Below, piece by piece: positions 50,401 through 60,411 of a stretch of 64,000 nucleotides of DNA. This DNA is from Phytoseiulus persimilis (lineage: Eukaryota > Arthropoda > Arachnida > Mesostigmata > Phytoseiidae), in NCBI GenBank assembly GCA_037576195.1, contig CM075102.1:13698745-13762744 (forward strand), given 5' to 3'. A model generated the notes under the pieces. That model saw only the letters and a list, made by a program, of their open reading frames with translations. It was not told the DNA's origin and ran no database searches. Position 1 is the stretch's first letter. Each line of letters begins with the position of its first letter. Made by a program: the position numbers and the translations under genes.

Positions 50401-53400
50401 AGCCTGAGACTCTCCGAGGTTGCTCCGAGGGGCCAGACAGACAGAGGGAGGGAGGGAGCGAGCAGGTCGGGCTTCGTGGATGAAGCTTCGTCCGGAACTC
50501 GGGACGAGCATGGGAGCTTTGTTAGCTGTCGACCCGTCTGTTGGTCGACTGCTGCTTGTGCAGCTTGATTCGATCGCTCGATCCGGTTCTCATTGTGTGG
50601 ATCGGTTCGAATGGAGCATGAGGTTCTGTCGTCGAGCCAGCCGACAACGGCAGCAGTCAGCGCCAGCTGGAGCTGAGCATATGGAGTTTGAAGAGCGAGC
50701 GAGTCTCCGAGCGACCGACCGACCGACGAAGTTAAAGGAGGCCTAGCTCCGTGATCCGGCGTTGTAGTCCGGCTCTGCCGGATCAGCCGGCCGTTCAGCT
50801 GAGTATCGCTGGACCTGAGCCGCCAAGCAGAAAGAGTTGTCGTCGAGCCGTTTTCTTGCTCGTCCGAATGCCCAAACAAACGCTCGTTCAGCGTGCTGAG
50901 GCTGTTATCGAATCGCTGAGGTGGGCGCTGTCATGGTTTGGCCATACAAACGAACCGCGGAATCGGAGAATGAGCTGTTGTAGGCCTGTCGGGCGGACAG
51001 TTGCCCTCCGAGCGGGCAGATGTCAGGCAGCTGTGGGATCGCTCCATGGACAGCTGCAGGACTGCCATATAAGCAGTTGGCGGAGCGCTTTAGGACCGTT
51101 ATGCAGACAGACAAGCTGGCTGGCAAGCAAGCACATACAGAGACGGGCTGCTGCTGTGTTCGTTCACTACCGAAGGAAGGCAGGCAAGCCGGCTAAATCT
51201 AGGCGGCGCTCGAGTCGCGAACCCACGGAGTTGAGTCGGCCACCCGCCGCGGCGGCGGGTGCGGCGGCAGCACAGCCGAGCCGTTGTAGCAGCGGCGGCG
51301 GCGGAGACCAGGCTGGCTGGCGGCTCCCTCACACAGTGCACTCAACTCTCGAGGAGTGGGCAACACACTCACACACGGCAAGCCCCCCTCTTCGTGTTGT
51401 CGTCGTTGTTGTCGGTGTTGCAGTCGTCGTCGGTGTTGCCTCCGCCGCCGTCGTCGTTCGTTTTGTAGTCGGTGCCGTGGTCCTGCTCGTCGTCGTCGAC
51501 GTCGTCGTCGTTTTGCCTTCGTCAGCCCGTCGTCGTAGTCGTGCGTGTGCCGCCGCCGCCGCCACCGCTACTACTACTGCTGCTGCTGGTGAAGGTGGTG
51601 GAGGTGGTGCTGCTGCTATTGCCTCTGCTGCTACGACCGCCGCCGCCGCATCGTCTCATTCCGTCCGTCCATCCATCCATTGTACTTCGGAAGCGATTTT
51701 CGCTCAATCTGACGGATACACCGACGGACTCTCGGACGGACGAACCACTGTACGACGGACAGAGCGGGCGAGCGACCTACCTATCGACCGACGGACCGAC
51801 AGACCGACCGACCGACAGACCGACTCTTGGACTAACGGTTTCACTGACCGGGGACTGACTACATGATCGGCTGCATACTGACGAGCGGACAGACCCACTG
51901 GTAGTGATCGACGCACGGCCGAACGTACAGTGAAGCCGTCTGCGACCGTGCAGCTACAACAACGAACCGTCAGGACGCCCGGACCCACACCGACCGCACC
52001 AACAACGCAACGAAGTTATCAACGACCGATCTAAAACTCAACTGACAGAGCGGTCCGCGACACATTCAGCCGAACGTGAGAACGAGCGTCCCACCAACTC
52101 TCAGACCTTCCGAGAGCCCTACTACAGAGACTACTTCTACTAGCAGCGAAGCGAGCGTGCAAGCAGCAGCAGCAACTGCGCTCGGCCAAGGTTTGGAGTC
52201 GTTCGGCTTGGAGTTGGTCCTCGGAGTGGTCGGAGGGACGCTACTTCGGTTCGGTATGCGCGTCGCTTGCAACGACAGGAGCCTGTCCTCTCATCAGCCG
52301 ACTGTCGTCGTCGTCGTCGCCGCCACCGCCGCCTACTGAGATTATGCCTAGTGATCTAACGACCGTTCCTTTTGCTGCTGCTGCCGCGACCACTGCTACT
52401 TGTACAACTGTTGCCTCTGCCGCCGCTACTGTTGCCGTCACCGCCATTGCTGCAGAGAAGCAAGCCGAATTTTCGCCGAAAATCCTCGTCTAGGAGCCCC
52501 CGCGTCGTCGCTGTTCTCCTACTCTTCCTCTTCCCTTGTCCACCGCCACTCCTTCGACTCCTGAACGAGCGTCGGCCGGGCGAGCACCCGAGCAAGCAGA
52601 CAGGCAAGCAAGCGAGCGAGCGAGCAAGCGAGCGATAAAGTGAAGCTAGCGAATTGGAAATTATTCGTGCTGATGTGCGCGTGACTGCTCAAAGGTCTAT
52701 GTGCGGTGGTGCTGTTCTCCTCGATACCCTGTGTGCTCCCACTCACCGGTCAATCCCAAATACTCAACCAAGTGGTCAAGCAGCTCGACTGACGAAGCCG
52801 TGTTGAGGTCAATGGAAACCTCCCAGAGCTAAAGCCGTTACTGCAACAGCTATCACTAACGACACCGAAGAGAGAACGAGGAGCTCCATTGGTAGCCGAG
52901 ACAGAGCTTCTAGTTCTGCTGCCCCCGCCCCCCCGGAAACCAGCAGAAAACAGTCTGCGAGTTCTGAACAACTGCTAGTCACCTATCTATTCACCGTTGC
53001 TGCAAATCCGTCTGTTCGTTGTGTGTCTCTACGATCTGGTGGCGATCCAAGTTGTCGTTGAGCGACTTCAGAGCAGAAGCGTCTTCGAGTCGAAGCAAGC
53101 CGACCGCCGACTGCCAAGCACGAGCATTAAGCATCTTCATCATCACCGCCTGATCTCAAATCTCCCTCGTTTTCGGGATTTCCGTAATAGTCATCATCTC
53201 ATCGGCTTCGAGTGTCGGAAACCGAATCCGAACGCGGCATCGATTCCCACCACTGAAAACGTAGGAAGGCGAGCGATTAAGCGCGCTGAAGTGAACCCAC
53301 CGGCTTTGTTTGTTCGTGTGAGCGAGACTGTCGTCTGGAGGCACGACGCGACGCGAATAGTGTTTTTCGTTCCGAAATTTCTGACTGAAGGTTCTCGCGA

Positions 53401-56400
53401 CCTCACGGTCAGGAAGTTTGTGCGTGCGTGAGTGTGAGCGAGCGAGCGAACGGTCGTTCTACCCTTCCTGGCGATAGACCGCTGCTCCACCGACAATAAC
53501 TCCCATTCATCCCTCCATTCTCAAATCACTGAATCAATCAATCAGCCCGTTAGGGAAGGAAGGTTTTACTCGTTGCTGCAATACGTCTCCACAATCGCCG
53601 AGGCAATGTGTGACTCCTATCCTGCCAATGTTCTGGTAAGCGTTCCCCCGACCTCTCGAAACGTTGCGAGGATCCTCCTCAGGAGACGGCCGTCCGATCC
53701 TTGCCGACTCCGGTGAGGCCTGAATCAGTAGGCCGTGACCGACGATCTCGACTCTCGAAGCCCCAGGCTGACGTTCTGGCCGTGCGAATCACACCACTGG
53801 CCTAGAGCTCGGTCGGACAGGAGGATACTCGATAGGACCGTACTGAAGAGCAGTGGTCTCTCACTCTGCGCTTGCGACCGAGCCTCAAAAAACATGGTTT
53901 CTCTCTTGTCCAGCGTTTTCCGACGGCGTCTGCCGCCTTTTTTTCCGATCGACCCAGGACTGCAACGGTCGACGGGACCCTGTAATCGGGAGGCGTTTCG
54001 CGCGCGCGCGCCGAGCGAAGTACGAAGCGCGTTGTAATTTCTGCTTCACGTCCGGCGGCACAGTACCGCTAGATGTGGCGTTAGCTGTGAGGCTGGACGA
54101 CGAAGCTGGCGAGCTCGCGATTGAACAGCCAACCCACCGGCGGTGAGAATCAGATGGCAGCCTCAGCGTTTCGTCTGCTTTAGTCTGACAGCTCGGGACG
54201 CTGGCCGCAGCAGCCAACGGGCGAGCTCTCTCTCTAAACAGACGAACGAGCCAGTTGGCCAGTGAGATACCTCCATAGCTGAGTAGCGCATTCGATCCTG
54301 TCGGGCCGGCATTAACATCGAGTGAACGAGCGAGCCAGAGCGTGGGGATAACATTGCTCGGCAGCAGAGACAGCAGCTGTACTGTGCTCGCCGGGTTGGG
54401 GTGCCTGCTCTGCTACCCATGAAGCGCCCACTGACTGACAAGCGAGCTTGCCTGCTGTACTTTGAGCCCGCTTGGGTACCTCACTGAGTCAGTCACACGC
54501 TCCCTCTCGCTCCATCGCGGTGAACTGGACTAAACTCCCAAAGAAACGGACGAGTATGGTAACGGCCCGGCTCCGAACGCCAGTCATCGTCGGAGCTGAG
54601 AATCAAGTCGATATGACTTTCGCTTGGCAATTTTTTTCGCCGGTGGCGTCGCGGGTTTTTCGTTCCCGAGCCCGGGCGAACTCTCATCTCTGCGTGATGT
54701 GGTCGTTATCGAACCAGGGAATACTCATCCTGATCTCTGTACCCATCTCCGCGAAGAACTCATGCGTCGCTCACGGACTAGCCTCTAAGAGGAGAAGGAA
54801 GGCGATTCCATTCATTCAGAGGGGGTGGGAGTAAAGGAGGGCGGACTTCCAGCTGCCAGAACTCATTCGCGGACCTTCGAAGAATCGAAGCAGTCCGATC
54901 CGTGGCAGGGGAAGTTGCCGTCTGATATGCCGCATGAAGTCCGCCGGGATTCGGACTGTGACACCGTCCAGTTTGGAGCTTATGCTCGGCTCAACTTTGG
55001 CTGTGTCGGTGACAGCCGCTACGACGACGACGACCCGAATTTGTGCAAGAAACTGGCGGTTCATCCGCGGTCACAGCCGTCGGATTCATTGTTCGTGGCA
55101 GGAGCAGTAGAGCCACGGCTGGATTTCTTCATTTTGTCGTGGAATGGAGCAGAAGATCCGAGTCAGCGGCGTGAAAGTCTTTCACGGAGCTCAACTTTCT
55201 GTGTGTAAATAGAACTCATATACCTGGGGCTTTTTTGCCCGTTGGAGACCGTTTTAGGGAAGAGTCAGTTTCTCGCAACTCGGTTCCATCCAGCTTCTTC
55301 TCACTCCGTTGTGTCGCCTCTGCGATTCGAAATTAGCCCGATCCTCGGGCAAGCGTCGAGCAGGGAAATTCTAGACAAAAAAAGAGCCGTGAATCGCATC
55401 GCTCCGGGTTCAACTCCCGGTTCGATGGGTTGAAGCGCAGTGTCCACGGCGGTTAGCTGAGTGGGACGCAGCGCTCTGAACTCTGGTTTTATTCGCGTGC
55501 GGGCACCTCATACAACACCGGAGCTAATATCCACGGTCGTGCTCTGTATGGCAATATGTGTGGACGGTATTGCTGCCTTTGCCCTCGAGCAGTTACCTTG
55601 AAAGCATGCGAAACTCCTGGAGACGTACAAACTCTCCGAGTTCAATCCGTTGAACGGGGAAATAAGATTGAGAACGACGGGATCCCTCCAGGAGGAAACA
55701 AACAAGGAAGGAGGCGGCACATCCGAACATTCAGCCGGACGGGGCGTTATCGGTCTCAGGAGGTCCAGTTCGGTGTAGCTTGCCTTGCGCAGAATAGAAA
55801 ACGACATCGCCAGGCTCTCGAAGTTCACTCGGAGCCATCCACGACCCGGCTCTGTTCCATGGAAGCTTTGCTCTTGATTACATTCCACTTCCATGCGAAA
55901 CTTGTTCAGCATTTCGAGTCGCTGTTGCTCTCGAGTCCCCCATCTCGTTGTTTATGGCCATCCCCGAGTTCGTTGTGAGTCGGGGAGCCCAACTTCGATA
56001 GACTGGGACTCGGAGAATTCGCACAACGGATCTGCCGCTCTGCTCTGTAGTTGCCTTCTTTGTTGGAGCATGATAACTTTCCCCAAACACAAACGAGTTT
56101 CCCTCGTAGGAATGATGGGAGAGACGTCAGCAAGGCGCTCAGCCGCTGCTAATATCTCCCATCAGATCGAATCATATCGAAACTCCAGTCAGAAGCGAAG
56201 AAATCATTTTGATGCCCTACCAACTGCGGTGACCGAGTTCACGGCGTATGGAGTAATGAGTTCTGACGTTCCCGAGGATCGAGTCCCGAGTATGTAGCCT
56301 CACACAGTTCGATTCGTCGTCGTCGTTTGTTAACACGCGGGACGAGGAGAGCGACGAATGAAGAAATACCACTGAGTCTAACGCATTCGAGTTTTTGTGT

Positions 56401-59400
56401 AGGAAGGCGAATTTGTCGCGGTGGCGCTTTCACCAGTCGAGTGGGGCACGGAGCGAATGTCCAAACGGAGGTACACGCTTCTACGAAAGCAAACGAAGAG
56501 CTCAGTCGTAGATGTGGGCGAGGCACAGGGAGCTCTCCATGAAATCCGTCGTGACTTCATTCCATCTCGAGCCGTATCTATATTAAGGCTGATCGCAAAG
56601 CTAATAATAATCGTCGGAAGCGTGCGCACGAAACGAAGCGCGTAGAAAATCGGCTCGAGACCAACGTTCTCACCCGGAGACGAATATTCGATGTATCCTA
56701 CCACGTCCGAAAATATCGCGTACAGCATCCGCAGTTTCCTCGGGATTTCGACCGAAACAGTACATTCGACAAACCCTGGTCTGAATTTCAGAGCGTCTTC
56801 CAACTAGCGAGGGACGCAAATCTAGATACGAAATCCGGGACCGTGAACAACAGAAATCTGAATTCATACTTTCCGCTTCCAGGTTGATCAGGCGAATTGG
56901 CACTCGAAGCTTAACGGATCGGGCGCATCGACGAATGGCGTGGCGCCTGGGGATGAGAAAAGCCTCATCTTAGCGCCTAGCGCGGATCAGATGATGTTAG
57001 CCACCATTGATTCGAACGCGTCTCCATCTTCCCCCGACGGCACATCGATCGCCAACTCAAACGACAACAACCAGGTCGCTAGAAACAATAGTAAGTTCAT
57101 CGACTCTTCTAATTTCACTCCGGAGCTTTCGCGCGCATTCTCTATCCCGCGATTCGGGCTTCGTCTGGAATCCCGTGTCTCGTTGCTCGACCCCTTACGT
57201 ACATCGTAAGCAGCTTTGCACCAAAACGGATTAGTAGATCCGATCATTCCACCGCCGTATCTCTACCGAGCTCCCCCTGATCCCATGGAGGATTTAGAGT
57301 CGCGCGATGACACCCGACGGACGAACGACGAACACGACGAGGAGTTCCTCGCCCGCGCTCAATCAGCGATTCCATCCGAGTTTTCCGCTCAGGAAATTCC
57401 CGTCGAAGTCCCAGGTCGTTCTATGTAGAGGAATCGCGGGGGAAGACCGAACCGAGCCGTACTCAGAGTTTCGTTTGTTTCACGTTTTCAGCAAAGAGCA
57501 ACGGAGGTGTCTCCTCGCAAAACGCTGCAGGAGCAGGAGGAAACAATAATATTCTGCAAAACGATTTGACTGCTCTACTGATCAATCATCTAGCCGCTGT
57601 TGGCGCGCCTGTCTATACCAAAGACCTCGTCAAGGCTTTGGGACTGAAACACAAGCGGGAGATCAACCCGATCCTTTACCGGCTGCAGGACCGGGGAGTG
57701 CTCTCTAAAGTGTGGGACACTCCACCGGCGTGGACTCTCGTGCCAGGAGGTAACCTGGCAGATTTGCAGGGCATCGAAAGGAGTCTCAACAACAAGAAAC
57801 AAGTAAGACTCTCATTTCCTTTATACCGATGTCACGAAACAAGATGGCGCGAGACTTCGCCCCCTCTCGCTAAGCGAACGCTAACCGTCGACCCTTCTAG
57901 CCTGAGCTCCCTGCGGCGTCCTCATTCGAAGAGAACGGACAGACGAACGATTGCCCCGCGCTTCCGGCTCCCCCCGGTGCTGCAGCAGTTATTCCCCAGC
58001 CAAACCCGCCACAACCGCCTGTCGGCGTTGTTGCCGGTGCCGGTATTCCAACTCTCAGTCCCGCTCAAGCCGCCGCTCATTTGGCCGCACTGCCCGCTCA
58101 GCATCTCCTTGCTCAACAACAACAACAGCAGGAGTTGCTCAGCCGAAAGCAGAACGCCAAGATGACCAAAATGGCTCGACAGCAAACGGCGCTTAGCCCT
58201 CAACAAGCAGATATACTTCGCCTAAATCAGGCGTTCACTCAGATGTTGATTCAGCAGCAACAGGCTGGCATCCCAGTGATGCTACCTCCAGGTACATACA
58301 TAATCGGATTCTCCAAAGTTTTCCCTCGACCGTGGCTCCGATGGGCCCGCAGTCTCGATTTTTTCCATCTGGATAGATCAGACTTTTCAACTATTCTGAC
58401 CGCCCCGCCTCGTTCCGTTGCAGGTGTATGTTTTCCGAATGTGAAGATAACGCAGCAGGTGATGAGCCAGACAGTTGAAATGGCGGCCGCGGCGTACGCC
58501 GCTGCAGCGGCGGCCAACGGAGGGCACATCAGTCCACAACAGCTGCACATGATGCAGGCGCAGCAGATGCAAGCAGCAGCTGCCGCCGCCGCGCTAGCTG
58601 CGCAGCAAGCGCAAGCGGTCCAACAGCAGGCGGCCGCTGCGCATCACGTTGCCGCAGGACAGCATGCACATGAGCACGCGGCATCTTCAACCTCATCATC
58701 TCAATCGAATACTCAATCGAGCCACCATTTGCAACAATCACATTCAGCTGCTGCGGGCTCGGGCGGCTGTCAAGACGCCCAGTCCGCTGGCAACTCCGCT
58801 GGTAACACGTCGTCGCAGAATCCGACCGGCGCCGCCGCCGTCGGACCGGTCGCCAACCACCAAAATCAGGCCGGCACCGGCAGCTCAGGACCGCCGGCAT
58901 CCACAGCAGGTCCCCAGTCGATCTCAAAGTTCCCCAGCTACGCGTCTCTCACTAAGAACCCCGTGAGCGCCTTCCACGAGTTTGGACAGATGCAGCATGT
59001 CGAAGCTAAGATCGACATCGTTGCAACGGATGGTCCTCCGCACAATCCCCGATTCAAAGCCGTCGCGTTCTTGGACAAGAAACCGGTCGCCGAAGCTTGG
59101 GACAAAACCAAGAAAGAGGCGAAGCACCAAGCCGCCGAACTGGCGTTCCGCAAACTTGTCGCATCGGGAGCGCTCGCGTCCGACGTTCCATCGCCGGAAA
59201 CGGACATCCTGTCGTCGACCGACGAGAGCATCCCGATGTTCGACATTATCGCAGCATTGGGTCACCGAGAGTTTTCGCAGAAGGTGTTGGAAGTTCCTGA
59301 ATACGTCGGTGGACGCAAGGTCCTGGCAGCGCTGATAATGCGCTGCGCACAAACCGACAAGAGAGGAGCCGTTGTTTGTTTCGGAACAGGCTCACGATGT

Positions 59401-60411
59401 ATCACAGGCGAACAGTTGAGTCAGGACGGAACCGTAGTAAACGACTCCCACGCCGAGGTCATCACTCGCAGAAGTTTCCTGCGCTTTCTGTATCAACAAC
59501 TGAAAAGCTACAAAACCGGTGAGGAGCACGGCATCATCGAGCCGGTCGACAACCCGCAAGGCGGTCCAACGTTGAGAATCAAGCCGCAGGTGTCCTTCCA
59601 TCTGTACATCTCGACGGCCCCTTGCGGCGACGGCGCGCTGTTCGCTCACACTACGAAACCCGATGACAAGAACAAGCAATGCGGGGAGGACGCCTCGAGT
59701 GCGCATCATCCGCTCTTCACAAAGAGCTGTCAGGGTCTCCTTCGAACCAAGCTAGAAGCTGGCGAAGGGACTGTACCCGTGGACGTGAGTACCGATTATC
59801 AAACGTGGGACGCAATCCTCCAAGGGGAGCGACTTCGAACTATGAGCTGCTCGGACAAGATAGCACGTTGGAACGTGCTCGGCATGCAAGGAGGGCTACT
59901 GTCTCACTTCCTTCAGCCTGTGTACTTATCCTCCATAACGCTCGGAAACTTGTATCATCACGGCCATCTTTCACGCGCCGTGTGCTGCCGCCTGGAGGGG
60001 GAGCCGTCGCTAAACTCGCAACTACCCCCACTGTTTTCGCTGCAACATCCGATTCTGGGCTGTGTTTCGGGTCATAACCCGCCGAGAGACACAGAGAAAA
60101 CAAAACCCTACTCGATCAACTGGTGCGTGGGCGACGAACGACCCGAGGTCACGAACTCGGGCACGGGCATGCGTCAAGATCGCAGTGGCACCAACCTCGA
60201 GTCAAGAGTATCGAAAGCTTCGCTGTTCACACTGTTCAAGGAGGTTGCCGAACAGTTCGGCCGAAGCGATCTCGTAGGTCCCACCTACGGAGACACGAAG
60301 CAAAGTGCAGATGGCTATCAAAACGCCAAAAAAGTGCTATTCGACAGATTCCTGAAACTAGATAGAGGGCGCTGGGTGAGAAAACCACCTGAAGAAGAGA
60401 TGTTCCATTAA
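47421..60411 (+). CDS. ADAR: ADAR, double-stranded-RNA-specific adenosine deaminase with two Z-alpha domains, 1151 aa
   Basis: This enzyme converts adenosine to inosine in double-stranded RNA. The coding exons are 47421-47777, 56883-57090, 57214-57414, 57492-57802, 57901-58291 and 58424-60411 (phases 0,1,1,0,1), totalling 1152 codons. The ATG at 47421 is the first after an in-frame TAA at 47373. Z-alpha1 spans residues 2-65 and Z-alpha2 about 279-338. Both keep the nucleic-acid-contact set Lys, Asn, Tyr, Pro-Pro, Trp (K37 N41 Y45 P60 P61 W63; K310 N314 Y318 P333 P334 W336) with identical spacing. A Gln/Ala/Ser-rich linker leads to a single dsRBD (about 667-735) with [12 protein letters not shown] and [13 protein letters not shown]. 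The deaminase domain has zinc ligands H832, C890 (PCGD) and C965 (MSCSDK), catalytic E834 in HAE, and the base-flipping-loop E937 in GEGT. Basic/Trp residues of the inositol-phosphate pocket (RR, K968, R971, W972) are also kept, so activity is expected. The C-terminus ([16 protein letters not shown]) resembles ADAR1 more than ADAR2. Confidence 0.93.
49291..49296 (+). promoter_or_regulatory. Possible internal ADAR promoter, TATAAA
   Basis: TATAAA occurs within the 9.1-kb first intron at the left edge of a second GC-rich, repeat-rich block leading to the alternative first exon at 53606. The link between them (4.3 kb) is inferred from layout only. Confidence 0.25.
49300..53605 (+). other. Second simple-repeat-rich leader-like block inside ADAR intron 1
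   Basis: The composition mirrors the 44.35-47.4 kb leader. It includes GTCGTC/GTTGTT triplets (about 51398-51660), GACC/GACA repeats (about 51775-51830) and GAGC/AAGC repeats (about 52600-52635). It ends at the small in-frame exon at 53606. Long open frames here (up to 371 codons) come from GC richness and simple repeats. A donor-like CCG|GTGAGC at 49812 and an acceptor-like AATCAATCAATCAG near 53545 could bracket a leader intron. Confidence 0.35.
53606..53635 (+). CDS. ADAR: Candidate alternative first coding exon of ADAR (10 aa)
   Basis: ATG starts ten codons ([10 protein letters not shown]) that run directly into the donor GTAAGC at 53636, in phase 0. That is the same phase as the end of the Z-alpha1 exon, so this exon splices in frame to 56883. 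The product would lack Z-alpha1 and keep Z-alpha2, dsRBD and deaminase (1042 aa by my exon lengths). Support comes from the ATG, donor, phase match and the leader-like block upstream. Without transcripts it remains a prediction. Confidence 0.5.
53999..54010 (+). repeat. (CG)6 tract, Z-DNA prone
   Basis: Twelve alternating C/G bases lie about 360 nt downstream of the alternative first exon, inside ADAR intron 1. Confidence 0.85.
55404..55465 (+). other. tRNA-like elements: T-arm followed by an A box
   Basis: At 55404-55420 there is a perfect tRNA T-arm (stem CCGGG/CCCGG around loop TTCAACT). At 55454-55465, TAGCTGAGTGGG fits the RNA polymerase III A-box consensus. They are in the wrong order for one tRNA, and no complete clover-leaf was found. 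A junction of tRNA-derived SINE pieces, or coincidence, is likelier than a gene. The stretch sits inside ADAR intron 1. Confidence 0.25.
58292..58423 (+). other. ADAR: ADAR intron of 132 nt that is open in frame
   Basis: The donor CCAG|GTACAT and acceptor CCGTTGCAG bound a 132-nt segment (44 codons) with no stop in the ADAR frame. The translated segment is Phe/Arg/Trp-rich, unlike the Gln/Ala-rich linker on either side, which argues that it is an intron. Retention would still give a full-length protein. Confidence 0.6.

Noticed and set aside
50751..51866. 371-codon plus-strand open frame in ADAR intron 1
   Set aside because: It starts at GTG. The second half is simple-repeat translation (Val, Ala and Arg runs), and the high GC lowers stop frequency. 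No domain was recognised.
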